Source: Campylobacterales bacterium | GTDB lineage: Bacteria; Campylobacterota; Campylobacteria; Campylobacterales; JAOZPA01 | DNA length: 40,890 nucleotides | Assembly: GCA_029932985.1 (NCBI GenBank) | Contig: JAOZPA010000004.1 | Coordinates: forward strand, 1 to 40,890 | Direction: 5' to 3' | Shown: one piece after another, positions 1-9,995 of the stretch | Layout: each line of letters begins with the position of its first letter | Position numbering within the stretch: position 1 is the stretch's first letter | Notes under the pieces: model-generated | What the model was told of the DNA's origin: nothing | Seen by the model: only the letters and a program-made list of their open reading frames with translations | Database searches by the model: none | Program-made: the position numbers and the translations under genes

Positions 1-197
1 AGAAGATGTTGCTTGGTAAGTGGTATAACTTAATTATTGTCATAAATTAGATTTAAAGGCATTGAGTGAGATTTTAGATAAATTTCTAAGCAATTCCTAT
101 AAAAAAGGGTCTTAATATGAATTTAAACTCACTTATTGGCTCATTGCCTTACCCCTTATTTACTAAAATTAGGAATAAGAGATTAATTATAAATCAG

Positions 198-219
198 CGG
201 TAAGGGGATTGGAGTATAA
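198..219 (+). repeat. Copy of dispersed G-rich motif (degenerate)
   Basis: Reads CGGTAAGGGGATTGGAGTAT and resembles the copy at about 20294 (CGGTGAGGGGGCTGGAGTAA) and the recurring CGGTGAGGGGACT word. A partial inverted partner (CCCCTTA) lies at 154-160. The rest of 1-237 holds no convincing gene; bases 2-19 could be the last codons of a gene entering from the left (frame EDVAW then stop), which cannot be confirmed. Confidence 0.4.
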
Positions 220-220
220 G

Positions 221-248
221 TTGATTTAGTAGAAAAAGTGGGTATAAT
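221..248 (+). promoter_or_regulatory. Sigma70-type promoter for the DUF420-like gene
   Basis: TTGATT at 221-226 and TATAAT at 243-248 are separated by 16 bp, and a start codon with a good ribosome binding site follows at 277. Confidence 0.6.
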
Positions 249-276
249 ATTTAAAAGATTTATAAAAGGAGAGATT

Positions 277-747
277 ATGTTTGAGACAGGTTTTTTATCC
301 AATAAAGCACCATTATTTATGGATTTGGTGAGTTTGTATTTTTTAATTTTCCCATTTTTACTTTTTGTAGGCATATTTATAGTACACAAAAAAAAATTTC
401 TACTTCATAAATGGTATCAGTTAGGGCTGTTTTTTCTCACCTTAGCCGTCATTATATTTTTTGAAATTGGTATTCGATGGATTGGTGGATTTAAAGAATT
501 TTTAGACCAAAGTTCCATCTCACACGAATTTTTCATCTCCTACCTAAGTGTTCATATCTTTATCGCCCTCATTAGTGTGGTCGGCTGGGTCATCATATTA
601 ATCAAAAGCCACCTCTCCTCTAAGAGAAATAACTTTGATTCACCATTTTTCAAAAAACACAAATTTTACGGGCGGTTATTGATTTTGGGACTCACCCTCA
701 CAGCATATAGCGGTGCGGGGATTTATGCGATGTTATTCTTATTTTGA
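277..747 (+). CDS. DUF420-like four-helix membrane protein
   Basis: Small integral membrane protein of about 156 residues with four predicted transmembrane segments and a short His-containing connection after the first (VHKKKFLLHKWYQ) and before the last (KKHKFYGRLL). This layout, with paired His residues near helix ends, fits the DUF420/YozB family, whose members are often found near cytochrome oxidase assembly genes; the exact role is unknown. The tracked ORF starts at a GTG at 238, but ATG 277 is preferred because AAAGGAGAG lies just upstream and the promoter -10 box falls at 243-248. The 3' end overlaps the convergent Nudix gene by about 25 bp. The family call rests on motif memory only. 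Confidence 0.65.
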   Translation: MFETGFLSNKAPLFMDLVSLYFLIFPFLLFVGIFIVHKKKFLLHKWYQLGLFFLTLAVIIFFEIGIRWIGGFKEFLDQSSISHEFFISYLSVHIFIALISVVGWVIILIKSHLSSKRNNFDSPFFKKHKFYGRLLILGLTLTAYSGAGIYAMLFLF

Positions 748-1301
748 TATTTCTCAAAAAACCACATAAAAGCATACATTAGCCCCGATGTTTTTGAGTA
801 TGATTCATCGAAAATAAAATCTTTTGCCTCGTTTAGGGGCAAATTAACCACCTCAATCTCCTCAATATCCACACCACCGCCATCATAAAGTTTCAAACTA
901 TCATCAACTTTTGCAAAATACATAGTCTGCTCACCCCCAGCAAATCCCACCGAAGTATAAAACGATGCAATCTTTTCAATATTTTCCACCGCCACCACAA
1001 AACCCGTCTCCTCCTCAATCTCCTCCTTGGCAATCTGCAACAATGACTTATCCTTATCCACAATCCCCGCACAAAGCTCATAGGTGAAACCATTCTGATT
1101 TGCCAGATAAACCGCTGGACGAAACTGCTTAACTAGCACAAATGAATCACACGAACTATTATATATCAAAATCGCCACACTATTATGAACTTTCACTACA
1201 TCCCAAATCTTCTCCACACCGTTTTGAGTATAAAAAACTCTTTTTGGGGTGAGATATTGCGAATCTGTAAAATCTGTAACTTTTGTTATCTCAATTGACA
1301 T
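723..1301 (-). CDS. Nudix hydrolase, NUDT14-type UDP-sugar diphosphatase
   Basis: Predicted cytosolic pyrophosphohydrolase of about 192 residues. The Nudix segment runs from AGIVDKDKS to EEIEEETGF; the metal-binding glutamates of the EExxEExG core are present, but the canonical Arg of REUXEE is Glu and the first Glu is Lys. The downstream SVGFAGGEQTMYFAKV resembles the region after the Nudix box in NUDT14/UDP-glucose pyrophosphatases, so a nucleotide-sugar substrate is likely. The tracked ORF begins 25 codons upstream, but ATG 1301 has AAGGAT at good spacing, and a TGCTAAAAT -10 candidate (1367-1372, minus strand) lies inside the supposed extension. It is divergent from rodA and overlaps the DUF420 gene tail to tail. 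Confidence 0.8.
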   Translation of the reverse strand: MSIEITKVTDFTDSQYLTPKRVFYTQNGVEKIWDVVKVHNSVAILIYNSSCDSFVLVKQFRPAVYLANQNGFTYELCAGIVDKDKSLLQIAKEEIEEETGFVVAVENIEKIASFYTSVGFAGGEQTMYFAKVDDSLKLYDGGGVDIEEIEVVNLPLNEAKDFIFDESYSKTSGLMYAFMWFFEKYQNKNNIA

Positions 1302-1449
1302 CAAAATCCTTTTATCTGAAGTTGAATATAGTGGCTTAGTATTTGGCAAAGCACCCCTATCAAAATATTTTAGCAAAATTTTTATAAAAAATCTCTTTGA
1401 TAATTTTCACAATAGGTATAAATTTATCTAATGATATGGAATTATTTGC

Positions 1450-1455
1450 TATAAT
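1450..1455 (+). promoter_or_regulatory. -10 box upstream of rodA
   Basis: TTTGCTATAATTGGGG contains a perfect TATAAT preceded by GC, the same context seen upstream of several other genes in the window. It sits about 30 bp before the TTG start of rodA. No clear -35 box is visible, which is usual in this phylum. Confidence 0.6.
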
Positions 1456-1483
1456 TGGGGTTAAATTAATTTAAAGACAGATT

Positions 1484-2584
1484 TTGATACAGATAGATAG
1501 ACGAATATTTACACACTTTGATTGGCATCTACTAATTTTATTGATACCCATCATCGCAACTTCCCATTTTTTGATAATAGAAGCTAGTGATATGTTGGCA
1601 CGAAAACAGATGATATATCTTTGTGTGGGGGCTGGAGTATTTTTCTTTTTTTTCATTTTGCCCATTAGACGGCTTGATTGGCTCATTCCCACATTTTTTA
1701 TCATCTCATTAGGTTTACTGGTGAGTGTTGAGTTTTTTGGAGTTACTAAACTTGGGGCTAAAAGATGGTTGGCGATTCCCCTTACCCATTTTACCATTCA
1801 ACCCTCGGAGATAATCAAACCCGCTTTTATTTTGATGATGGCATATCTCATCAAGTACAATCCTCCACCGAAAAATGGTTATGGTGTTTCCGCTTTTATA
1901 AAACTCTCCATCTTCATATTAATCCCCTCTATTTTGATTTTAAAAGAGCCAGATTTGGGTACAGCCCTAGTGCTTTTGATGGTGGGATTTGGTACACTTT
2001 TTGTCGTGGGAGTGGAAAAAAAAATATGGTTAAGTTTGCTCATAATCGTGGGGTTGGCATCTCCTATTTTATATGCCTCACTCAAACCCTATCAAAAAAC
2101 TAGAATCAAAGATTTTTTACAGCATCCAAGTTATCAAGTTAAACAAGCCAAAATTGCGGTGGGGTCGGCAGGAATGTATGGCAAAAGCAAAGATGATGCT
2201 ACTCAAACTCACCTAAATTTTTTGCCCATCGCCACCAGTGATTTTATCTTTCCATACCATATTGAGCGGTTTGGATTTGTTGGGGCGGTGTGGCTGATGC
2301 TTCTCTATATGGGGTTGATTTTGCATCTGCTTTTTTTGACAACCAAGATTAAAAACGATTATTTCACCATCACGATTGCTACATCTTTGAGTATGATGAT
2401 TTTTATCTATATGGCGGTAAATATGCTTATGACCATCGGTTTAGCCCCAGTTGTAGGGCTTCCCCTGCCCTTTTTTAGCTATGGTGGAAGTAGCTTTATC
2501 GTATTTATGGCAGTTTTTGGAATTTTGGAAAACCTACTAGCTTTTAGATATGATATGCTTTATCAACATCTTAAATATTTGTAA
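1484..2584 (+). CDS. rodA: RodA, SEDS-family peptidoglycan polymerase
   Basis: Polytopic inner-membrane glycosyltransferase of the SEDS family, which polymerises lipid II with a class B PBP during cell elongation. It has about ten hydrophobic segments. Family motifs include GAKRWLAIPLTHFTIQPSEIIKP, the EPDLGTA loop and the C-terminal GLPLPFFSYGGSS. It resembles Helicobacter-type RodA from the first residues (DRRIFTHFD), which supports the TTG start at 1484 even though the ribosome binding site (AAAGACAG) is weak. It is called RodA rather than FtsW because a separate FtsW-like gene lies at 25804-26967. murB follows 45 bp downstream. Confidence 0.93.
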   Translation: MIQIDRRIFTHFDWHLLILLIPIIATSHFLIIEASDMLARKQMIYLCVGAGVFFFFFILPIRRLDWLIPTFFIISLGLLVSVEFFGVTKLGAKRWLAIPLTHFTIQPSEIIKPAFILMMAYLIKYNPPPKNGYGVSAFIKLSIFILIPSILILKEPDLGTALVLLMVGFGTLFVVGVEKKIWLSLLIIVGLASPILYASLKPYQKTRIKDFLQHPSYQVKQAKIAVGSAGMYGKSKDDATQTHLNFLPIATSDFIFPYHIERFGFVGAVWLMLLYMGLILHLLFLTTKIKNDYFTITIATSLSMMIFIYMAVNMLMTIGLAPVVGLPLPFFSYGGSSFIVFMAVFGILENLLAFRYDMLYQHLKYL

Positions 2585-2629
2585 AATCATACTTTAGTCC
2601 CCAAACGGCTATCATAAAAAAGGAGAAAT

Positions 2630-3391
2630 ATGCTCATAAATTTTAAAAAATTTAGTTCTATAAAAATTGGGAATGAAGTAGAGGTTGAAGTGATTGATAA
2701 GATAAAAAAAAGTGAAAAATTTATCATAGGCAAGGCAAATAATCTTCTAATTTCCAATAATCCTCCGCCATTGGCGATTTTATCAAAAAAATTTAATTAC
2801 ATAAAGATAGAGGATTCAAAACTTCATATCGGGGCGATGACCCCAAACGGAAAAGTGGTATCTTTTGCCAAAAAACATAATTTAGCTAACTTAGAGTTTT
2901 TATCTCATTTACCAGGGTCAATTGGTGGGGCAATTAAGATGAATGCAGGGCTAAAGGAGTATGAGATTTTTAATAATCTTTGGGGGATTAAGACAGAAGA
3001 TGGGATTATAAAAAAAGAGGATATAGATTTTGGTTACCGATATAGTAAAATTGATGGCATAATTTTTGAGGGAATTTTTGAGATGAAAGAGGGTTTTAGC
3101 TATGAAAGATTGGAGTTACTAAAATCTATGAGAAAAAATCAACCTAAACTGCCAAGTGCTGGAAGTTGCTTTAAAAATCCAAAAGGAGATTTTGCAGGTC
3201 GATTAATCGAGGCAGTTGGCTATAAGGGTAAAAAAATTGGCGGTGTGGGCTTTAGTGAAGTTCACGCAAACTTTTTAGTAAATCACGGTGAGGGGACTTT
3301 TGATGATGCTGTAAAAATAATAGATGAGGTAAAGGCAAAAGTTTATGAAAAATTTGAGATAGAGTTGGAAGAGGAGATAATTATAATTTGA
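2630..3391 (+). CDS. murB: MurB, UDP-N-acetylenolpyruvoylglucosamine reductase
   Basis: FAD-dependent enzyme that reduces UDP-GlcNAc-enolpyruvate to UDP-MurNAc with NADPH, in the cytosol. At 253 residues it is one of the short MurB proteins found in Campylobacterota. The FAD-binding region is seen in GKANNLLISN and LSHLPGSIGGAIKMNAG; the substrate domain has YRYSKIDG, and the catalytic Ser lies in PSAGSCFKNP. A Glu near the C-terminus of the domain (GFSEVHANFLVN) also fits. The start has an excellent AAAAAAGGAGAA site. It follows rodA, a typical cell-wall pairing, and hypA begins 9 bp downstream. Confidence 0.95.
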   Translation: MLINFKKFSSIKIGNEVEVEVIDKIKKSEKFIIGKANNLLISNNPPPLAILSKKFNYIKIEDSKLHIGAMTPNGKVVSFAKKHNLANLEFLSHLPGSIGGAIKMNAGLKEYEIFNNLWGIKTEDGIIKKEDIDFGYRYSKIDGIIFEGIFEMKEGFSYERLELLKSMRKNQPKLPSAGSCFKNPKGDFAGRLIEAVGYKGKKIGGVGFSEVHANFLVNHGEGTFDDAVKIIDEVKAKVYEKFEIELEEEIIII

Positions 3392-3400
3392 GGAAAAGAG

Positions 3401-3742
3401 ATGCACGAATATAGTATAGTTGGGGCATTGATAGAGAGTTGTGAGGAGAATGCTAGAGAAAATGGTTCTGCGAAAATTACGAAAGTGGTGGTGAAGATTG
3501 GGGTGATGAGTGGGGTTGAGCCTGAATTATTGGAGAGGGCTTTTGAAACTTTTAAGGAGAATTCGATTTGTGATGGGGCGGAATTTATTATGAATATTCA
3601 ACCCGTTGTGATAGTTTGTAATTTATGCCAAAAAAAATCTACTTTGACGAAAAATGAGTATTTTTGCCCCCATTGCCAAAGTGTAGAAATAGAGGTGGTT
3701 GATGGCGAAGAGATATATTTAATGCAATTAGAACTTCAATAA
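3401..3742 (+). CDS. hypA: HypA, nickel insertion chaperone for [NiFe] hydrogenase/urease
   Basis: Small nickel metallochaperone (113 residues). The N-terminal Met-His-Glu (MHEYSIV) supplies the conserved His2 nickel ligand, and a zinc site is formed by CNLC and CPHC at about residues 74-94. Length and motif order are normal for HypA. RBS GAGGAAAAG lies just upstream. It implies that this organism matures a [NiFe] hydrogenase, although no hydrogenase structural genes lie in this window. Confidence 0.95.
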   Translation: MHEYSIVGALIESCEENARENGSAKITKVVVKIGVMSGVEPELLERAFETFKENSICDGAEFIMNIQPVVIVCNLCQKKSTLTKNEYFCPHCQSVEIEVVDGEEIYLMQLELQ

Positions 3743-3760
3743 TATATCCCCCTCCCCTCT

Positions 3761-3805
3761 CTCATTGCCTTTCCTCTCATTGCCTTTCCTCTCATTGCCT
3801 TTCTT
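3761..3805 (+). repeat. Three tandem copies of a 15-bp repeat
   Basis: CTCATTGCCTTTCCT is repeated three times head to tail (third copy ending TTCTT) in the gap after hypA. The same CTCATTGCCTT core occurs once more at about 141-151. Three units with no spacers are not a CRISPR array. Confidence 0.9.
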
Positions 3806-3954
3806 CCCCCAAATAATCGGGTGCTTTTGCCAAATAATAACCCATTTTAGCATTTTGAATTCTAAAATTTTTTTTAAAAAAAAGTTACAATATGATTCAG
3901 TAAAATTTTCTTAATTTTTTTATTAATTAATTTAATAAAGTTTTTTTATTTTTT

Positions 3955-3964
3955 ATGGTACACT
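3955..3964 (+). promoter_or_regulatory. Candidate extended -10 promoter of the atp operon
   Basis: TGGTACACT follows a long T/A-rich tract (about 3870-3955) and precedes atpX by about 39 bp. The T-rich tract upstream of a -10 box resembles Campylobacterota housekeeping promoters. Confidence 0.45.
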
Positions 3965-4002
3965 ACATCCATATTAATATATCTTCTTGAAAAGGAGTAG
4001 AA

Positions 4003-4425
4003 ATGCTTGATTTAAGTTTTGGCTTGATTATTACTACTGCGGTAGTTTTTTTATTTTTGCTAAAATATTTAAGTGATAAGCTTTATGGACCTTTGTTGTA
4101 TTTTATGGACAACAGAAAGAAAAGTATTGCTGATGACTTGGCTAATGCTAATGCTAATAGTGCTGACATTGATGTTTTTAAAACCCAAGCGGCGGCTATT
4201 ATTAGTGAGGCAAAAAAAGAGGCTTCTGTGATTCGGGAGACTGCGATAAACCAAGCTAAGAGTATTGCGGGTGAAAAAACGCAAAAACAACGAGACGGGT
4301 TTGAGAGAGAGTATGAGAGTTTTATGATTAAGCTTGAAGAGAGTAAAGCTGAAATTAAAAACTCTTTAATGGCTAATTTACCTCTATATAAAGAGGGTAT
4401 CAAAATTAAATTAAGTCAACTGTAA
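4003..4425 (+). CDS. atpX: ATP synthase F0 subunit b'
   Basis: Peripheral-stalk subunit b' (140 residues) of F1Fo ATP synthase. It has one N-terminal membrane helix (about residues 5-25) followed by a charged, Ala-rich helix (SEAKKEASVIRETAINQAKS) that dimerises with subunit b. First gene of the atp cluster; RBS AAAAGGAGTAG. Subunits a and c are not in this window, as is usual in Campylobacterota, where they are encoded elsewhere. Family membership rests on architecture and on its place before atpF. Confidence 0.88.
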   Translation: MLDLSFGLIITTAVVFLFLLKYLSDKLYGPLLYFMDNRKKSIADDLANANANSADIDVFKTQAAAIISEAKKEASVIRETAINQAKSIAGEKTQKQRDGFEREYESFMIKLEESKAEIKNSLMANLPLYKEGIKIKLSQL

Positions 4426-4434
4426 AGGGTCAAT

Positions 4435-4950
4435 TTGAAGATTAAATATCTATTATTTTTAATTCTACCAGCTTTTGCTTTTGCTTCTAGTGGAGGAGCG
4501 GAGGTTGAGACAGATTTTGTTGAACGAACGATAAACTTTTTGATTTTCTTTGGTATTTTATACTATTTAGTAGCAGACCATGTTAAAAATTTCTTCAATG
4601 GAAGAATTGATGGCATAGCAAATGAGCTTGATAATATTCAAATGAAATTATTAAAATCAAGAGCGAAAAAAACTGAAGCTATAAAATCTGTAGAAGATGC
4701 TAAAAAATTAGCTACTGAAATTGTAGCAACTGCAAAAGATGAAGCTATACTTCTTGCAAAAAAAGTTGAAAGTGATTCAGTAGTAGAGATTGAAAATATC
4801 GGGAAAGCTCATCAAGATAGAATTGAGATTGAAGAGCGGAAAATGGTTAGAGAGGTTGTTGGTGAAATAATTAATGATGCTTTTGATGATAAATCGGTTT
4901 CACTAGACAAAGATGATTTTGTGAACTTAGTGCTTAAGAAGGCTGCTTAA
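4435..4950 (+). CDS. atpF: ATP synthase F0 subunit b
   Basis: Second peripheral-stalk subunit (171 residues). It begins with a signal-peptide-like hydrophobic stretch (KYLLFLILPAFAFASSGG), then a second hydrophobic segment at about residues 32-48, then a long coiled helix reaching towards F1. The extra N-terminal segment is a known feature of b subunits in this phylum. Start is TTG at 4435 with AAAGGG upstream. The stop codon overlaps the atpH start by one base (TAATG), which points to translational coupling. Confidence 0.92.
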   Translation: MKIKYLLFLILPAFAFASSGGAEVETDFVERTINFLIFFGILYYLVADHVKNFFNGRIDGIANELDNIQMKLLKSRAKKTEAIKSVEDAKKLATEIVATAKDEAILLAKKVESDSVVEIENIGKAHQDRIEIEERKMVREVVGEIINDAFDDKSVSLDKDDFVNLVLKKAA

Positions 4951-5474
4951 TGAGTGGTATCGCTAAAAAATATGTAAAAGCTTTAATTAGTGCTTGTGAC
5001 AAAACAACACTTAATGGAGTTAACGGAAATTTAGAAAAAATTGCAACTGCATTTAATGATGGTAAATTTAAAGATATTATCCTTTCACCTGATGTGAAAA
5101 AAGATAATAAAATTGAGTTGATTTTGTCATTTGATAAATGCAATGAGCAAACGGTGAATTTGATTAAAATTTTAAGCAAAAATGAAAAACTACAATCTAT
5201 TCCATCTATCACAAAAGAGCTTAAATACCAAATCGCACATTTAGATAGTAATTTTGAAGGTGTAGTGATTAGTAATTTTGAGGTCGGTAAAGAAAAAATC
5301 ATAGAACTTGAAAAAAGCTTAGGCAAAAAATTTGGGGCAACTGTAACTCTACGAAATAGAATAACAGATTATCCTGGAATAAAAGTTGAATTGGCTGATT
5401 TAGGTGTAGAGGTTAGTTTTTCCATGAGTAGATTAAAAGCTCAAATAGCAGAGCATATATTAAAAGCTATATAG
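4950..5474 (+). CDS. atpH: ATP synthase F1 subunit delta
   Basis: Delta subunit (174 residues) joining the peripheral stalk to the alpha3beta3 head. It starts with AKKYVKAL, equivalent to the family ARRYAxAL start, and the C-terminal part has the conserved pattern KKFGATVTLRNRITDYPGIKVEL. One-base overlap with atpF. A 65-bp gap with RBS AAGGAG leads to atpA. Confidence 0.93.
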   Translation: MSGIAKKYVKALISACDKTTLNGVNGNLEKIATAFNDGKFKDIILSPDVKKDNKIELILSFDKCNEQTVNLIKILSKNEKLQSIPSITKELKYQIAHLDSNFEGVVISNFEVGKEKIIELEKSLGKKFGATVTLRNRITDYPGIKVELADLGVEVSFSMSRLKAQIAEHILKAI

Positions 5475-5539
5475 AGAAGAGAAAAGTTGATTAAACTAAA
5501 CAACTTTCAAATTTTTATAAATTACAAGGAGTATATCAA

Positions 5540-7048
5540 GTGAGCACAAAGTTAAGAGCTGATGAGATTAGTTCAATAATAAAAGAGAGAATTGATAACT
5601 TTGAATTGAATGTCGATGTAGAAGAGACAGGAAAAGTTATTGGTTATGCTGATGGTATTGCCATTGTTTATGGATTAAATAATGTTATGGCTGGAGAGAT
5701 GGTTGAGTTTGAAACTGGCGATAAGGGAATGGCTATCAACCTTGAGGAATCAAGTGTAGGTATCGCAGTTCTTGGAAAAGGTACAGGCATTGTAGAGGGA
5801 AGTTCAGTAAAAAGACTTTCGCAACTTCTAAAAGTTCCAACTGGTGAATCTTTAGTTGGTAGAGTTGTAAATGCACTTGGTGAGCCAATTGATGGAAAAG
5901 GTGCTGTCGAAAATACAACTTACAAATTTGTAGAGGAGAAAGCTCCAGGGATTATGGCTAGAAAGTCAGTTCACGAGCCACTTCAAACTGGTATTAAAGC
6001 TATTGATGCACTTGTACCAATTGGTAGAGGTCAAAGAGAGCTTATCATTGGTGATAGACAAACTGGTAAAACGACTGTTGCAATCGATACAATTATCAAC
6101 CAAAAAACTGAAGGTGTAATTTGTATCTATGTAGCGATTGGTCAAAAACAATCAACAGTTGCTCAAGTTGTAAAAAAACTTGAAGAACACGGAGCTATGG
6201 ATTATACGATTATCGTAAATGCAGCAGCCAGTGATTCAGCAACACTTCAATTCCTTGCACCTTATACTGGTGTAACTATGGGTGAATATTTTAGAGATAA
6301 TGGCAAACACGCACTTATCGTTTATGATGATTTATCAAAACACGCCGTAGCTTATAGAGAGATGGCTTTGATTTTGAGACGACCTCCAGGGCGAGAAGCA
6401 TATCCAGGTGATGTTTTCTATCTTCACTCAAGATTACTTGAGAGAGCTGCTAAAGTAAATGATGAATTAGGGGCTGGTTCTCTAACCGCACTTCCTATCA
6501 TCGAAACTCAAGCAGGAGATGTATCAGCTTATATCCCTACAAATGTTATCTCAATCACAGATGGTCAAATTTTCCTAGAAACTGATTTGTTTAACTCTGG
6601 AATCCGACCAGCAATTAATGTTGGTTTGTCTGTTTCAAGAGTTGGTGGGTCTGCTCAAATTAAAGCTACTAAACAAGTTGCTGGAACTTTGAGACTAGAT
6701 TTGGCACAATATAGAGAGCTTCAAGCATTTGCTCAATTTGCTAGTGATTTGGATAAAGAGAGTCGAGCGCAATTAGAAAGAGGTCAGAGAATGGTCGAAG
6801 TTCTAAAACAAGGACCTTATGCACCTCTTACAATTGATAAACAAGTTGTTATAATTTATGCTGGAGCGAATGGTTTTCTTGATGATATTCCTGCTAGTGA
6901 TGTTGTACGATTTGAAGCTGAACTAATTCCATTTATCCAAACAAAATACCCTGAACTTTTCACAGACATCAAAGATAAAAAGAAAATTGATGATGCAATA
7001 AAAGAGAAGTTAGATAAAGTGTTAACTGATTTTAAATCAAATTTTTAA
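5540..7048 (+). CDS. atpA: ATP synthase F1 subunit alpha
   Basis: Regulatory nucleotide-binding alpha subunit (502 residues, normal length). P-loop GDRQTGKT, the conserved [23 protein letters not shown] and the arginine-finger region [10 protein letters not shown] are all present. Start is GTG at 5540 behind ACAAGGAG. Codon use and length show no anomaly. Confidence 0.98.
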   Translation: MSTKLRADEISSIIKERIDNFELNVDVEETGKVIGYADGIAIVYGLNNVMAGEMVEFETGDKGMAINLEESSVGIAVLGKGTGIVEGSSVKRLSQLLKVPTGESLVGRVVNALGEPIDGKGAVENTTYKFVEEKAPGIMARKSVHEPLQTGIKAIDALVPIGRGQRELIIGDRQTGKTTVAIDTIINQKTEGVICIYVAIGQKQSTVAQVVKKLEEHGAMDYTIIVNAAASDSATLQFLAPYTGVTMGEYFRDNGKHALIVYDDLSKHAVAYREMALILRRPPGREAYPGDVFYLHSRLLERAAKVNDELGAGSLTALPIIETQAGDVSAYIPTNVISITDGQIFLETDLFNSGIRPAINVGLSVSRVGGSAQIKATKQVAGTLRLDLAQYRELQAFAQFASDLDKESRAQLERGQRMVEVLKQGPYAPLTIDKQVVIIYAGANGFLDDIPASDVVRFEAELIPFIQTKYPELFTDIKDKKKIDDAIKEKLDKVLTDFKSNF

Positions 7049-7062
7049 TAGAGGATTAGTTT

Positions 7063-7950
7063 ATGGCAAGTCTTAAAGATATTAAAAGACAAATTAAGAG
7101 TGTAAAAAACACTCAAAAAACAACAAAAGCTATGAAACTTGTTTCTACTGCGAAACTTAAAAAAGCGGAAGAAGCGGCAAAAAGGTCTCGTCAATATGCC
7201 ATAAAAATAAATGAAATTTTATCTGAAATTGCATATAAAATCAACCAATACAAAGTTGGTGGAGTGGAAAGTAGATATTTTAATAAGATAGAAAATCCAA
7301 AAACCATCGACCTACTTTTTGTCACTGCTGACAAAGGGCTTTGTGGCGGTTTTAATTCTCAGACTATTAAAAAAGTTTCCTCTTTAATGAAAGAGTTTCG
7401 AGCAAAAGATGTAAAGGTGCGACTAATAGCTGTTGGTAGAAAAGGTTTAGATTTTTTCAGATACCAAGATGAAGAGATACTAAAAAGCTATGTTGGAGTG
7501 AGTGCTTCACCAACTCCACAAAAAGCAAAAGAGGTTATCGACCCAGTTATTGAAGATTTTAACAACGGTGTAACTGACGGAGTGATTTTAATCCATAATG
7601 GATATTTAAATATGATTACTCAAGAGTTAAAAACGGTTAATCTTATGCCTGTTGAGCAGATTCCTGAACCTAAAGTTATATCTGAATCTATGATGGAGGT
7701 TGAACCTGCTGATGAGGAAGAGGCAATTTTGGAATCACTTGTGAAAAAATATTTTGAATATAATATCTATTATTCACTAATTGATTCACTAGCTGGTGAG
7801 CATAGTTCAAGAATGCAAGCGATGGATGCGGCTACTAATAATGCAACGGAAAAAGTAAATAAGCTTACAATTGCTTACAATAAAGCAAGACAAGAAGCGA
7901 TTACAACAGAACTTATTGAGATTATTAGTGGTATGGAAGCTTTAAAATAG
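7063..7950 (+). CDS. atpG: ATP synthase F1 subunit gamma
   Basis: Central rotary shaft subunit (295 residues). The N-terminal helix (IKRQIKSVKNTQKTTKAMKLVSTAKL) and the C-terminal helix (SSRMQAMDAATNNATEKVNKL) are the two antiparallel coiled arms that pass through the alpha3beta3 ring; TADKGLCGGFN is the family's central motif. RBS GAGGATTAG. The gene is followed by an unusually long, hairpin-rich gap before atpD. Confidence 0.97.
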   Translation: MASLKDIKRQIKSVKNTQKTTKAMKLVSTAKLKKAEEAAKRSRQYAIKINEILSEIAYKINQYKVGGVESRYFNKIENPKTIDLLFVTADKGLCGGFNSQTIKKVSSLMKEFRAKDVKVRLIAVGRKGLDFFRYQDEEILKSYVGVSASPTPQKAKEVIDPVIEDFNNGVTDGVILIHNGYLNMITQELKTVNLMPVEQIPEPKVISESMMEVEPADEEEAILESLVKKYFEYNIYYSLIDSLAGEHSSRMQAMDAATNNATEKVNKLTIAYNKARQEAITTELIEIISGMEALK

Positions 7951-7959
7951 CGATGATAG

Positions 7960-7977
7960 GTTCGGCTTATGCCGAAC
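7960..7977 (+). repeat. GTTCGGC-TTAT-GCCGAAC hairpin after atpG
   Basis: Perfect 7-bp inverted repeat with a TTAT loop, 9 bp after the atpG stop. A near copy lies directly after atpD (9467-9484), and the flanking bases are also alike (ATAGGTTCGGC and GAACAxTTTAAxT). No U-run follows, so it is not a standard terminator; mRNA stabilisation or processing is possible. Confidence 0.85.
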
Positions 7978-8009
7978 ATTTTAATATTAATGAACCAAAA
8001 AACTTTAAG

Positions 8010-8025
8010 CGGTTGTAAAAAACCG
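8010..8025 (+). repeat. Weak second hairpin in the atpG-atpD gap
   Basis: CGGTT and AACCG form a 5-bp stem around a GTAAAA loop, 43 bp upstream of atpD. Short and AT-rich, so possibly incidental. Confidence 0.4.
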
Positions 8026-8056
8026 ACAATATCAGTTTTTTGAATATAATAATTAG

Positions 8057-9466
<1,410 letters not shown>

Positions 9467-9484
9467 GTTCGGCAACTGCTGAAC
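9467..9484 (+). repeat. GTTCGGC-AACT-GCTGAAC hairpin after atpD
   Basis: Seven-base-pair stem with one G-T wobble, starting at the base after the atpD stop codon. It is a paralogue of the hairpin at 7960-7977. Confidence 0.8.
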
Positions 9485-9505
9485 AGTTTAAATGCTAATT
9501 ATTTG

Positions 9506-9590
9506 TAGGGTGCGATTTTTTCGCACCAAATTAATAGATAATAACAATTGATAAATTGAGCCAAAATTGGTGCGATTAATTCGCACCCTA
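9506..9590 (+). repeat. Paired GGTGCGA palindromes in inverted orientation
   Basis: Two palindromes, GGTGCGA-ttttt-TCGCACC (9509-9527) and GGTGCGA-ttaat-TCGCACC (9569-9587), flank about 40 bp. Their outer flanks also match in inverted orientation (TAGGGTGCGA at the left end, TCGCACCCTA at the right), so the whole unit could fold as two small hairpins or one large one. A third palindrome of this type lies after pal (13966-13983). The right palindrome ends 22 bp before the atpC start. Confidence 0.85.
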
Positions 9591-9608
9591 TCGATTTTAA
9601 GGATAAAA

Positions 9609-9989
9609 ATGGATTTAACAAAATTAGAAATAGTTACACCACGAGGTATAATTTTTGATAAAGATGTAAAAACTGTAACTCTACCAGGAGCAGAGGGTGA
9701 ATTTGGTGTTTTAGCACAACATGCAGCCCTAGTTTCTATGCTTTCTCATGGAGTTATTGATATTGAACATAACGATGGAAAACGAGAAATGGTTGCTATC
9801 GATTGGGGCTATGTCAAGGTTGATGAAAATAAAATATCAATATTAGCAAATGGAGCAAAATCTATCTCACCAGATGGTGACATTAGTAAAACTCTAGCAG
9901 ATGTAGATAAATTATTTTTAGATATCACAGATGACAATGCAACTCTAGCTGCTACAAGAGCAAGAATAGAAAAAATAACGAGAGGTTAA
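9609..9989 (+). CDS. atpC: ATP synthase F1 subunit epsilon
   Basis: Epsilon subunit of about 126 residues: an N-terminal beta-sandwich (LEIVTPRGIIF, LPGAEGEFGVLAQHAALVS) and a short C-terminal helical part that can inhibit the rotor. The tracked ORF starts at 9567 inside the inverted repeat; ATG 9609 is preferred because AAGGAT lies just upstream and the family starts at this point. tolQ follows after 6 bp, so atp and tol genes may share a transcript. Confidence 0.95.
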   Translation: MDLTKLEIVTPRGIIFDKDVKTVTLPGAEGEFGVLAQHAALVSMLSHGVIDIEHNDGKREMVAIDWGYVKVDENKISILANGAKSISPDGDISKTLADVDKLFLDITDDNATLAATRARIEKITRG

Positions 9990-9995
9990 AAAGTA

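Noticed and set aside
1302-1376. 25-codon N-terminal extension of the Nudix hydrolase
   Set aside because: ATG 1301 has a proper RBS, and the extension covers a likely promoter.
3761-3805. Possible CRISPR array
   Set aside because: Direct 15-bp tandem copies with no spacers and no cas genes.
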